64,000 nucleotides of DNA from NCBI GenBank assembly GCA_021371795.1, contig JAJFVK010000008.1:1-64000 (forward strand). The letters are read 5' to 3'. The notes beneath the pieces were generated by a model that saw only the letters and a list, made by a program, of their open reading frames with translations, was not told the origin of the DNA and ran no database searches. This document shows positions 35,116-43,358 of the stretch, one piece after another. The position numbers and the translations under genes were made by a program. Within the stretch, counting starts at the first letter, position 1; the number at the start of each line of letters is the position of its first letter. Origin of the DNA: Planctomycetaceae bacterium (GTDB taxonomy: Bacteria > Planctomycetota > Phycisphaerae > Sedimentisphaerales > UBA12454).

Positions 35116-36375
35116 TTATATTTTTAAAAGGTTTTTAAGAACAAGATTTGCAACTTTTACATTAACAGCATTTCCAAGTGCAGTCATTGCTGCAGAGCCC
35201 GCAGGAAAATATTTCAATTTATCCATAGACTGTAATCGAGCACATTCTTTTACAGTCATATAACGTCGTTCCCATCCAATAATTGGAACCTGAGTGGTAG
35301 TCATAGCGACTAATGAAGGTGAGGTTGTCGGTCGTTTAACCCTTACACCAGATGCTCTGAATTGAATTACGTAATCCCAAATATTGCGTTCCCCACCTTT
35401 GCAATTCCACTCTAGCTTTTGCAAACTTGGAGGAAATTTCATAATCTTCTCAAGCCAGCAATCAATATTTTTCTTATGATTTTTGTAAAGTTCTCTATTA
35501 TGTTTTATAAATATTTGTTTCCAGCCAGGGAATGAATTCTCTTCATATCTTGCATAGCTAGGTACATGTGTGATCAAATCTTCTCTGGAATGATAATTAA
35601 GTGATTTACCAAAACTCCCTTTTTTATTACGAAGCTTTGCCAACTCAATCTCAAATAAAGAATCATATTCATATGGATAGGTAGCTTTAAATTCCATGCT
35701 CCATATAGGGGATGGCAACTCTTCAGTTTTAGGGAATTTTGTAATAAAATCTTGCCAAGTTTCTAAACAAGTTGTTACCTGCGTACTTAACCCGATCGCA
35801 TCCTTGGGATTTTTGTCAAGTATGTTATGAATAGATATATCTTCGTCTGTTGTCTGCGGTTCGGGCCATTCAAATTTCTCCAGTCCTCCTAATTGACCTA
35901 CCATATACATTCTTTCTCGAATTTGTGGAACGCCGAATCTATGGGGTGAGAGTTGAGCATGTTTCACTTCATAACCAAGTTTTTCTAATGCAAGTTTTAC
36001 TTTTGTATAAGTATTGCCTTTATCGTGTCTAACAAAATGCGCAACGTTTTCTAGAAGAATGTATTTAGGCTGACAATGTTTTAATATTTCTACAATATTA
36101 AAAAAAACTGTTCCCCTTACGGCATCTTTCCATCCCATCTGATCTCCTGCCTTTGAAAATGGTTGACAAGGAAAGCCGGCACATAATAAATCGTGACGAG
36201 GAATTTCATAAGGATTAATTTTTTTTACATCGCCTGCTGGCGTGATTCCAAAGTTTGCTTCGTAAGTTTTACGAAGTTTTTCATCTATCTCACATGCAAA
36301 TACACATTTAGCCCCTAACTTTTTAGCTGCTAAATGAAATCCGCCTAATCCTGCAAATAAATCAATAAATTTCAT
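35116..36375 (-). CDS. DNA cytosine-5 methyltransferase
   Basis: 419 residues. Motifs in order: I (FIDLFAGLGGF, about 3-13), IV with catalytic Cys (GFPCQPFSKAGD, about 68-79), VI (LLENVAHFVRH, about 107), VIII (QIRERMYMVG, about 150), IX-X (LQSMDKLKYFP, GNAVNVKVA). The target-recognition region (about 190-330) is unlike anything I recognise. Type II methyltransferase length. It follows the PD-(D/E)XK-like gene by 3 nt. AT-rich codon use differs from the flanking core genes, suggesting transfer. Confidence 0.93.
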   Translation of the reverse strand: MKFIDLFAGLGGFHLAAKKLGAKCVFACEIDEKLRKTYEANFGITPAGDVKKINPYEIPRHDLLCAGFPCQPFSKAGDQMGWKDAVRGTVFFNIVEILKHCQPKYILLENVAHFVRHDKGNTYTKVKLALEKLGYEVKHAQLSPHRFGVPQIRERMYMVGQLGGLEKFEWPEPQTTDEDISIHNILDKNPKDAIGLSTQVTTCLETWQDFITKFPKTEELPSPIWSMEFKATYPYEYDSLFEIELAKLRNKKGSFGKSLNYHSREDLITHVPSYARYEENSFPGWKQIFIKHNRELYKNHKKNIDCWLEKIMKFPPSLQKLEWNCKGGERNIWDYVIQFRASGVRVKRPTTSPSLVAMTTTQVPIIGWERRYMTVKECARLQSMDKLKYFPAGSAAMTALGNAVNVKVANLVLKNLLKI

Positions 36376-36378
36376 ATA

Positions 36379-37203
36379 CTAAATTTTCTTCTTACACCAA
36401 TTTAAAATTTCTTTTCGTAAAGTAGGATCAGATAAGTTTTTATTATATACAGCCTTAAAGATTCTTACTCTATCAAAGACTAAACTATAATCATCTACTA
36501 AATCACTTAAAGTTTCATTCGGAGGAATTGAAGGTATCATAATTCCTTGTAGCGGATCTACGGACCAATGAATAAAATTACGCCAAGCTTTGATTGAAAT
36601 AGGCTTTTTGTCTGGGAAATTAATACCAGCACCACATTGTAACAGAAGAATTATTTGATTAGGTCTTGAATCTTCATGCGATTTCCATGCAATAATATCC
36701 ACTCCTTTGTCTTTATCCTTTGGTTTTGGAGTTTTATGACCTATACTTTCTGATGTTTTTAATGATATAGATTTTATCTGTTCTTTTAAACTTCTTGCGT
36801 TGGGAAAACCTATGACTTCTGATTCGCCTCCTAAATATACTTTAGCAGCTTCATTTGATAATCTCTCAAATAATTTAGTACCATCATTAATTCCCTTCTT
36901 TTTCTTAACGCCTTCAAGAGAAAAAATTAAACACATTAAGAGTTCAGGAATATTCTCTAATTTTTTTATTGGTTCTATGATTTTACCATTTACAACAAAT
37001 GGAGATGCTTTTCCATATAATCGGTTCCGAAGGGTTAACTCACTAAAAATGCTATCTATGGTTTCTTCTTTCAAATCTTGAACGTATGCTTGTAATAAAT
37101 CTGTAATAGTAGACTTAGAAAGCGATTTATTTTTGGAAATAATATAATATTCAATCCAATCAGCCATGATGTAAATGGACGTTGTGTCTTGCAAATCAAT
37201 CAT
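36379..37203 (-). CDS. Probable PD-(D/E)XK nuclease-like restriction protein
   Basis: 274 residues. The central segment KDKDKGVDIIAWK, then about 10 residues, then IILLLQCGAGIN is a PD-(D/E)XK-like pattern: Asp in G-V-D, then a beta strand ending Q-C-G-A-G with a nearby Lys, as in divergent type II restriction or repair nucleases where Glu is replaced by Gln. The N-terminal half (about 1-110) is helical. Start (37203) overlaps the end of the ParB-like gene by 4 nt (translation coupling). Assignment is from pattern and context; a fold prediction would be decisive. Confidence 0.5.
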   Translation of the reverse strand: MIDLQDTTSIYIMADWIEYYIISKNKSLSKSTITDLLQAYVQDLKEETIDSIFSELTLRNRLYGKASPFVVNGKIIEPIKKLENIPELLMCLIFSLEGVKKKKGINDGTKLFERLSNEAAKVYLGGESEVIGFPNARSLKEQIKSISLKTSESIGHKTPKPKDKDKGVDIIAWKSHEDSRPNQIILLLQCGAGINFPDKKPISIKAWRNFIHWSVDPLQGIMIPSIPPNETLSDLVDDYSLVFDRVRIFKAVYNKNLSDPTLRKEILNWCKKKI

Positions 37204-38393
37204 TTTAATATCGCTTTTTTTAATTCACCGATAGCTTCATCTAATTCTCTCCATAAGGGGACAATTTCTTTATCTCCCTTATACTTATAAGCAGTTTGTA
37301 AAGCGTTTTTTATTGCCCTAGTAGCAACTTTTATTTTCTTTTTAAGAAATTCTTTGTCGCCCCCACTTCTTTCATAAGCTTCTTCTAAGCTGTTATAATC
37401 TAGTAAATATTTAGTTGCCTCTTTATCTGCCAATATAGGTGCAAGGTGACTCGTAATTTTTCTCGAATCTGTAAGTATGGGGGTTTTATCTTTACCATTA
37501 CCAAAAATCCATGTTAAAAGAATTTCTAAATTCTGTAATTTATTTTTAGGAATCAATGGTTTTTGAAGATTTGCTTCTTTATATGAAGGCACTCCTATAT
37601 ATTCTCTAATAGATGGTGAATTAATTGCAACCGTAATTAGCGAAAATCGATTTATAATTTCTTTAGCATCGATCGAATCTAATTCATTTTTAGCTTGGTC
37701 GAAAATTTTATAATACATATATTGTTTTTTTATGGTATCAGACCTATCCCCAATTTTTTTTTGAACATTTTGAATACTCTGTTCAATATTTTTATTCTTT
37801 TTGCTTTCCTCTTCAATTCTCGCAGCTATATATTTTGCCTTTGCATATGCCTCCCATTTTAACACGCCTGTAATATGCCTTACGCCTAAATAAGGGGATA
37901 CATCTTTTAAATTCTTATAGATTATCGAAGGTATTATTTTTAGGTCTGATTCGATAGTTGAATTTTTGGGACTTGGAAAATCTGCAGTTCTAATTTGGAC
38001 TTTGTCTCTCAGCACTTGATCCGTCAGTAGTTTGGCCGTGGCAATTCTTCGATTGCCTTCAATTACAATGAATCTAATATTTTGATTATTTTTAATTAAT
38101 TTTTCAAATTCATCCTGTAGTTTGTCAATATCAAGATCCCAATTAAATGAACTTGGAATATTTTTGGGGACGGCAACAATGGGTTCCTCCTCAAAGTACC
38201 CATTTTCAGCCATAGAAAATGCAATTTCTTCCAAATCAAATTCATTATAAAGAACTTTTAAAATATCTAATTGGGTACCACTCTGATGTTCTTCTGCAAG
38301 ACGTGGATTTTGGCTGTCTAGTTCAATTCTATCTAAAGGAATGTTTATTTGCGGCTTTTTTCTGCCAATTTCATAATCTGTTTTTTTAGGCAT
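37200..38393 (-). CDS. ParB/Srx N-terminal domain protein of the restriction island
   Basis: 397 residues. N-terminal ParB/sulfiredoxin-like domain: IELDSQNPRLAEE (about 17-29), LEEIAFSMAENGYFEEEPIVAVP (about 55-78) and the nucleotide-binding FIVIEGNRRIATAKLL (about 108-123). The remainder is Lys-rich and helical. GGGAGG is 7 nt before ATG. It is the first gene of the four-gene island and is not a partition protein by context (no parA). ParB-like domains bind CTP or ATP and occur in several defence systems. Confidence 0.78.
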   Translation of the reverse strand: MPKKTDYEIGRKKPQINIPLDRIELDSQNPRLAEEHQSGTQLDILKVLYNEFDLEEIAFSMAENGYFEEEPIVAVPKNIPSSFNWDLDIDKLQDEFEKLIKNNQNIRFIVIEGNRRIATAKLLTDQVLRDKVQIRTADFPSPKNSTIESDLKIIPSIIYKNLKDVSPYLGVRHITGVLKWEAYAKAKYIAARIEEESKKNKNIEQSIQNVQKKIGDRSDTIKKQYMYYKIFDQAKNELDSIDAKEIINRFSLITVAINSPSIREYIGVPSYKEANLQKPLIPKNKLQNLEILLTWIFGNGKDKTPILTDSRKITSHLAPILADKEATKYLLDYNSLEEAYERSGGDKEFLKKKIKVATRAIKNALQTAYKYKGDKEIVPLWRELDEAIGELKKAILK

Positions 38394-38699
38394 TGGTAGC
38401 CTCCCAAGTTAACAGTACTACTCTTTTATCACACAGAAAAGTGAATTACTATATTTGTAACTATATATTTTCAGCTTATTCTAACCTGCGGCTACAGAAA
38501 ATGGAAAGAAATTTTCTTTTAAATGAGTAAGCCGATTCATTATGTTTCACAATTTGGATAGGAAATGAATCTCAATAGACTATAAAGAAAACAATTTGCT
38601 TATAGGCAATTTAGTGTTGGAATTCAGAGTAAGTCGCTCCTTTAAAAAGATTTTTTGTGTGCTGTACTTTTGCCGTGTTAATCCGTGTCTGAAAAAAAC

Positions 38700-38728
38700 T
38701 TGATTTACCGACAAAAATATGTTATAAT
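38700..38728 (+). promoter_or_regulatory. Promoter reading into the repeat region and pheA
   Basis: TTGATT (38700-38705), 17-bp spacer, perfect TATAAT (38723-38728). The first plus-strand gene downstream starts at 39316, so the leader would be nearly 580 nt, or the product is a separate RNA. Confidence 0.65.
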
Positions 38729-38778
38729 ACCCCCATAAAATTAAAGATTAAATTCAACTTCTAAGTTCTATTTCTGTA

Positions 38779-38801
38779 CGCTTCACACTTCACGAGATGC
38801 G
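38779..38801. repeat. CGCTTCAC-type dispersed repeat, partial copy
   Basis: CGCTTCACACTTCACGAG, resembling the right arm of the nested inverted repeat at 53061-53126 (CGCTTCACGCTTCACG...). Confidence 0.6.
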
Positions 38802-38927
38802 TTTACGATTTTTGGCTTTTTTTTACATTTTTCTGTCGTTTTCAGTGCATTTCACTGTCATTTACTGTCTTTTAGTTGCGTTTAGTTGTTGAAAATTGCT
38901 AAAAACGCAGGCTTTTGGGCCATTTTA

Positions 38928-39075
38928 GCGCGTGAAAAAGCGCAATTCGAGTGTTTTTGCGTGTAAATATGCGCAATTTGATGTTTTTTTCATGTAATAT
39001 CGCGCAAGTTGACTGTAAATTTATGCAGGTTTGTTATAAAAGAGCGCAGGTTTGACATATTTGCGCACGCGAATA
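38928..39075. repeat. Degenerate tandem array of about 30-bp units
   Basis: About five units share the pattern GCGTGTAA-A-TGCGCAATTTGA followed by T-runs: around 38928-38958, 38959-38990, 38991-39014, 39015-39035 and 39036-39060, then GCGCACGCG. Units vary in length and identity, so it is an old or degenerate array. Confidence 0.55.
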
Positions 39076-39255
39076 CTGGCGCGGATTTTTGAGAACTTGC
39101 ATTCCCAAGCTCTTCACTCTTAACTTTTCACTATTAACTCTTAACTTTTAGTTTACTTTCATCGCTGTTTATGGTAACTACTACAGGTTTATAATGCGGA
39201 AATACTCTATACAAGAGACGCTTTTGGTTAAATCTCTGTGAACTCTGTGGTCTTG

Positions 39256-39288
39256 AGCCGTAGCGAAACCCCTTTGGGGTCGGTGGCT
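39256..39288. repeat. Hairpin element inserted in a CTCTGTG repeat
   Basis: AGCC ... ACCCC-TTT-GGGGT ... GGCT (39256-39288) interrupts sequence that elsewhere reads CTCTGTGAACTCTGTGGCTAA without a break. It lies just upstream of pheA's ATG. Confidence 0.55.
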
Positions 39289-39315
39289 AAATTAAAATAT
39301 ATCTCTGTGGCAATA

Positions 39316-40386
39316 ATGAATTTAGAAGACTTACGCAACCAAATAGACCAGATTGATGCAAAGCTCGTTGAGCTGTTAAATCAGCGTGCGCAGGTAGTTA
39401 TAGGAATCGGCAAGCTCAAGGGCGATGGCCCTGTTTACGCTCCCGACCGTGAGAAAAAGGTACTCGAACGGATAGCGAAGTTGAACAAAGGCCCGTTGCC
39501 GGACAAGACGTTATTCGCTGTCTGGCGGGAACTTATGAGCGGTTCGTTCTTTCTTGAAAGGCCGTTGCGGATTTCATATTTGGGCCCTGAAGGCAGTTTT
39601 ACGCATACAGCCGCCGTTCGCAAATTCGGCCAAAGCGTTGACTACGAACCAGTTACGGACATTCGCGGAATCTTCGACGAAGTTACCCGCGGGCATTGCG
39701 ATTTGGGTGTTGTACCGGTTGAGAATTCCGCCGGCGGAGGCGTTATCGAAACGCTGGATGCTTTCGCGGATACAAGCGCGATGATTTGCGCCGAAGTTTA
39801 TATGCCGATTCATCATAACTTATTGGCTAACTGTACTTTAGAGCAGGTGAAAAAGATTTACTCCAAGCCGGAGATCTTCTCCCAGTGTCGTCAGTGGCTA
39901 AGCAAGACGTTCAAGGAAGCCAATACGATAGCGGCCGCATCGTCAGCAAAGGCTTCGCAGATGGCTGCCGAGGAAAAATTTTCCGCCGCGATAGGTTCGG
40001 ACATTGCCGCCGAGTTGTACGGCTTGAAGATTATCTGTGAGAACATTGAAGACATTGGAAACAACGTAACACGTTTCCTTATAATAAGTAAAGAAGATGC
40101 TCGCCCGACCGGCGAAGACAAGACCTCGATATTGTTTAGTACTGCTCATAAGGCCGGTGCTTTGGCGGATGTGCTGAATGTGTTTAAGCAGCGTGAAGTC
40201 AACCTGACGAATATTGAATCGCGGCCGAGTAAGAAGCGTCAGCGTGAGTATTATTTCTTTGTCGATTGTCAGGGGCATCGCAAAGATGAAAAATTGATTG
40301 AGTGTCTAAAGGAAATTAAACAGCACTGCCTGCAGCTTTCGGTGCTCGGCAGTTATCCGAAAAACGATTTAATTTTAGAAGCATAG
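39316..40386 (+). CDS. pheA: Bifunctional chorismate mutase / prephenate dehydratase
   Basis: 356 residues. N-terminal AroQ chorismate mutase (about 1-85, MNLEDLRNQIDQIDAKLVEL), prephenate dehydratase domain (about 92-270, YLGPEGSFTHTAA, VVPVENSAGG), and C-terminal ACT regulatory domain with the ESRPSKK phenylalanine-binding motif (about 315). Makes phenylpyruvate for phenylalanine. The frame opens at 39238, but residues before the ATG at 39316 are translated repeat sequence, so 39316 is chosen. It begins a plus-strand run of core genes. Confidence 0.93.
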   Translation: MNLEDLRNQIDQIDAKLVELLNQRAQVVIGIGKLKGDGPVYAPDREKKVLERIAKLNKGPLPDKTLFAVWRELMSGSFFLERPLRISYLGPEGSFTHTAAVRKFGQSVDYEPVTDIRGIFDEVTRGHCDLGVVPVENSAGGGVIETLDAFADTSAMICAEVYMPIHHNLLANCTLEQVKKIYSKPEIFSQCRQWLSKTFKEANTIAAASSAKASQMAAEEKFSAAIGSDIAAELYGLKIICENIEDIGNNVTRFLIISKEDARPTGEDKTSILFSTAHKAGALADVLNVFKQREVNLTNIESRPSKKRQREYYFFVDCQGHRKDEKLIECLKEIKQHCLQLSVLGSYPKNDLILEA

Positions 40387-40398
40387 GAGCTTATCAAA

Positions 40399-41169
40399 AT
40401 GAGAAAACCATTTATTGGTGGTAATTGGAAAATGAATACCGACAGCAAGTCGGCGGCGGAACTGGCAAAAGGCGTTGCTGAAAAGTGCGCGAATTTTCTT
40501 GGTAAAGTGGATGTTGCCGTATGTCCGCCATTTGTTTATTTACTCGCTGCGAAGGCTGCTTTGGGCAGTTCAGCGGTTGGTTTGGGCGCACAGGACGTTT
40601 ATTTTGAAGCCAAAGGCGCATTCACCGGCGAAGTAAGCTGTGGAATGTTAAAAGACGTTGGCTGCAAATATGTTCTCGTCGGCCATTCTGAACGCAGGCA
40701 CGTGATAAAGGAAACCGATGCCCTTATCAATAAGAAACTTACAGCCGCTATTGACGCGGGATTGCTTCCGATTTTCTGTGTCGGCGAACTTCTTGAGGAA
40801 CGCAACGCAGGCAAAACAGAGGCTGTTGTAACGGAACAAATCCAAAAAGGCATGGCCGGTATATCCGCTGAAAAGGCGAAATTAGTTGTTATCGCTTATG
40901 AGCCGGTTTGGGCGATTGGAACGGGCGTTAATGCTTCGCCGGAACAGGCACAGGACGTTCATTTTATGATTCGACAGTTGATTGCGAAAATGTATAATAA
41001 AGGTTTGGCTGATGGTATGATAATTCAGTACGGCGGCTCGGCCAAACCGGACAACGCAGCGGTGCTGATGGCAAAGCCGGATATTGACGGCTTGCTCGTA
41101 GGCGGCGCAAGTTTGAAGGCTGACGATTTCGCGGCGATGATTAAAGCCGCAGCCGAAGTAAAAAAATAG
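40399..41169 (+). CDS. tpiA: Triosephosphate isomerase
   Basis: 256 residues, normal length. Catalytic residues are visible: Lys in GGNWKMN (about 12), His in VGHSERR (about 97), Glu in AYEPVWAIGTG (about 170), and the QYGGSAKPDN phosphate-binding loop near residue 215. Interconverts glyceraldehyde-3-phosphate and dihydroxyacetone phosphate. Follows pheA by 12 nt. Confidence 0.97.
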   Translation: MRKPFIGGNWKMNTDSKSAAELAKGVAEKCANFLGKVDVAVCPPFVYLLAAKAALGSSAVGLGAQDVYFEAKGAFTGEVSCGMLKDVGCKYVLVGHSERRHVIKETDALINKKLTAAIDAGLLPIFCVGELLEERNAGKTEAVVTEQIQKGMAGISAEKAKLVVIAYEPVWAIGTGVNASPEQAQDVHFMIRQLIAKMYNKGLADGMIIQYGGSAKPDNAAVLMAKPDIDGLLVGGASLKADDFAAMIKAAAEVKK

Positions 41170-41225
41170 TCATAAACATTTTGTTTTTAAAGAGATAAAG
41201 AAAAACTTTTTTCAGGGATTTTAAA

Positions 41226-41642
41226 ATGATGCAATTGACATTAGCGGCTGTGCCGTTCGTAATGAAGATGGTAGTCGGGCTTTGGGCGATGATTGCTGTG
41301 GTTCTGATTCTTGTAGTATTAATTCAGAAGGGCAAAGGCGGTGGACTGGCGAGCGCTTTTGGCGGCTTGGGCGGTTCACTGCTCGGCACAAAGACAGGCG
41401 ATTTCCTTACATGGGTTACGATTTGTCTTGTCGCGGTATGGCTTCTTTTGAGTGTTGTCGCGGTAAAGTATTTCAAGCCGGCCACGAGCGAATATTTGCA
41501 GCCGACGCCGGTACAGAGTTCTGTTCCAGCGACGACTCCGACAGCTCCTGTTCCGCCTGCGCAGACACCGGAAAACACACAGCAGCCGGCTGCCGAAACA
41601 CCTGCGCAAGTTCCGCAGGCCAATACACCCGCAAATCAATAA
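41226..41642 (+). CDS. secG: Preprotein translocase subunit SecG
   Basis: 138 residues. Two membrane helices (about 15-40 and 62-85) with the KGKGGGLASAFGG linker typical of SecG, then a Pro/Thr/Gln-rich tail (about 95-138) longer than in most SecG proteins. Part of the SecYEG channel. tpiA-secG adjacency is common in bacteria. ATG at 41226 or the adjacent ATG at 41229 could be used. Confidence 0.9.
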   Translation: MMQLTLAAVPFVMKMVVGLWAMIAVVLILVVLIQKGKGGGLASAFGGLGGSLLGTKTGDFLTWVTICLVAVWLLLSVVAVKYFKPATSEYLQPTPVQSSVPATTPTAPVPPAQTPENTQQPAAETPAQVPQANTPANQ

Positions 41643-41651
41643 AGGAATTTT

Positions 41652-42536
41652 ATGTTAAATAGTATGACAGGCTTTGCGCGTGTTTGCCGGGAGATTGACG
41701 GCGTAAGTTACGCTGTTGAAATTCGTTCGGTCAACAATCGCTATTTTAAACCTTCGCTGCGCGTTCCTGAAGCGGTATCGTTTCTTGAGCAGGAAATAGA
41801 AAAGATGCTTCGCCAGAACGTTTATCGCGGCGCGGTGAGCTATATGTTGCGTTTCAAAAATGTCAGCGGCGAGCCGATGTACGAAGTCGATTCCGGCGCG
41901 ATGAAGAGTTACATCGATAAACTGAACAGCATTCAGTGCGGTTCGGGTGTGCAGTGCAGAATAAATCTTGCGGATTTGCTTGTGCTGCCTGGCGTTATCA
42001 GGCCGCAGGAGCCGGATGTTGAGAAAGCGGAATATCTAAAGAAAGCTGTCTTTGCGGTAACAAGCGAAGCGATTGAGCAGTTCAAAAAGATGCGAGCTGT
42101 TGAAGGGCAGTCTTTGGCTGACGATTTGAAACAGCAGTGCAGCCGGATTAGCGATTTGCTCGAAGAAATCAAGACGCGCTCGAAAGTTGTTGTAACTGAA
42201 TATCAGGTCAGACTTGCGTCACGTGTAAAAGATTTGATGGCGGCAGTCAGACTTGAGCTTGATAAGGATTTACTGGCGCGTGAAGTTGCGCTTTTTGCTG
42301 ATAGAAGCGACATAAGCGAAGAAACGATTCGATTAAGTTCGCACATCGAGCAGTTTTTGTCTAACTGCGATACGGGCGAGTTCGCCGGCAGGAAACTGGA
42401 TTTCATTTCGCAGGAAATGCTGCGAGAAGCCAATACAATAGCAAGCAAAGCGTCTGATTCGCAAATTTGTCTTAATGTGGTTGAGATAAAAACTTGTATT
42501 GAACGTATTAAAGAACAGGTGCAAAACATTGAATAA
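41652..42536 (+). CDS. yicC: YicC/YloC family endoribonuclease-like protein
   Basis: 294 residues, full family length. MLNSMTGFARV at the N-terminus and KLDFISQEMLREANTIASKASD near the C-terminus are family signatures. Members are implicated in RNA cleavage. AAAGGA precedes the ATG. Followed directly by gmk, as in many bacteria (yicC-gmk-rpoZ). Confidence 0.93.
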   Translation: MLNSMTGFARVCREIDGVSYAVEIRSVNNRYFKPSLRVPEAVSFLEQEIEKMLRQNVYRGAVSYMLRFKNVSGEPMYEVDSGAMKSYIDKLNSIQCGSGVQCRINLADLLVLPGVIRPQEPDVEKAEYLKKAVFAVTSEAIEQFKKMRAVEGQSLADDLKQQCSRISDLLEEIKTRSKVVVTEYQVRLASRVKDLMAAVRLELDKDLLAREVALFADRSDISEETIRLSSHIEQFLSNCDTGEFAGRKLDFISQEMLREANTIASKASDSQICLNVVEIKTCIERIKEQVQNIE

Positions 42537-43131
42537 CACAAGCCAACAGTCGAATGCAACCGGGAAGATTATAGTGATAAGCGGCCCCAGCGGAGTCGGT
42601 AAAAGTACGATTTGTCAGCGTATTATAAAAGAGTTCGGCGAGGGACTTTACTCAAGCGTCTCGGCGACCACTCGCGCCAGAAAAAATGGTGAGACCGAAG
42701 GTGCTGATTACTTTTTTATAAGTCAGGACGAATTTAAGAAGCAGGTCAAAGCCGGCAACTTTCTGGAATGGGCCGAGGTGTTCGGGAATTTTTACGGAAC
42801 GCCGAAGGACAGAGTGCATCAGGCACTGGAGCAGGGCAAAATTGTTCTGCTTGAGATTGATGTTAAAGGCGCCAAGGCTGTGAAGAAACTTTATCCTGAT
42901 GCGGCGCTGATTTTTATAATGCCTCCGCGTCATCAGGAGCTTCAGCAGCGAATCATCAGCCGCGGAAGAGACGAGCAGGCAGATGTCGAAACACGACTTG
43001 CCGGCGCAAACGATGAAATCGAAGCAGGCTGGCTTATTTATGATTTTGTGATAATAAACGATGAACTTGAATCTGCGGTCGCAGAGACAATACAAACAAT
43101 TAAAAAAGCAATTGGAGTAAAAAATGATTGA
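42529..43131 (+). CDS. gmk: Guanylate kinase
   Basis: 200 residues from a TTG start at 42529, which overlaps the yicC stop; an AGG at 42517-42519 fits as a ribosome-binding site. An upstream TTG at 42499 would add 10 residues. P-loop ISGPSGVGKST (about 17-27), SATTRARKNGETEGADYFF (GMP-binding) and the lid region PPRHQELQQRI. Phosphorylates GMP to GDP. Overlaps rpoZ by 8 nt. Confidence 0.94.
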   Translation: MNNTSQQSNATGKIIVISGPSGVGKSTICQRIIKEFGEGLYSSVSATTRARKNGETEGADYFFISQDEFKKQVKAGNFLEWAEVFGNFYGTPKDRVHQALEQGKIVLLEIDVKGAKAVKKLYPDAALIFIMPPRHQELQQRIISRGRDEQADVETRLAGANDEIEAGWLIYDFVIINDELESAVAETIQTIKKAIGVKND

Positions 43132-43351
43132 CGAATTAAAGAATAAAGCGATTTTTGAAAAAGTCGGCGGCGCATTTAAGGTTTCAGCGCTTATCCAGAA
43201 AAGAATGGTTGAACTTATGGAAGGTTCACGCCCGCTTATCGAAAATACCGAAGGTATGACGATGATGGAAATAGTCGTTGAAGAGATTATGCAGGATAAA
43301 ATAGCGGCAGATTTCTCACCTCCTGAAAAGGCTGAAATGCCAAAACTGTAG
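43124..43351 (+). CDS. rpoZ: RNA polymerase subunit omega
   Basis: 75 residues. FKVSALIQKRMVELMEGSRPLIE (about 18-40, given here in part) is the omega signature. GGAG lies 7 nt upstream. Small size and gmk-rpoZ-coaBC neighbourhood support the call. Confidence 0.88.
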   Translation: MIDELKNKAIFEKVGGAFKVSALIQKRMVELMEGSRPLIENTEGMTMMEIVVEEIMQDKIAADFSPPEKAEMPKL

Positions 43352-43358
43352 GTATTGA

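Larger units (their letters stand above)
38394..39315. other. 922-bp gene-free stretch between restriction island and pheA
   Basis: No ORF of note. In order: AT-rich sequence; TTGATT-17-TATAAT promoter (38700-38728); a CGCTTCACACTTCACGAG element (38779-38801); a C/T-rich stretch with repeated CAGTG/CACTG/TACTG (about 38830-38890); a degenerate tandem array around GCGCAATTTGA (38928-39075); and CTCTGTG repeat sequence split by a hairpin (39230-39313). It could hold an untranslated RNA or a very long pheA leader. Confidence 0.6.

Noticed and set aside
34751-38400. Integrase or att-site evidence for the island behind tRNA-Val
   Set aside because: No integrase gene and no direct repeat of the tRNA 3' end was found, so island status rests on AT-richness and gene content only.
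39238-39315. In-frame extension of pheA upstream of ATG 39316
   Set aside because: It is translated from the CTCTGTG repeat and its inserted hairpin, not from coding sequence.
38394-39315. Replication origin in the repeat-rich gene-free region
   Set aside because: No DnaA-box clusters (TTATCCACA-like) and no dnaA or dnaN gene nearby.
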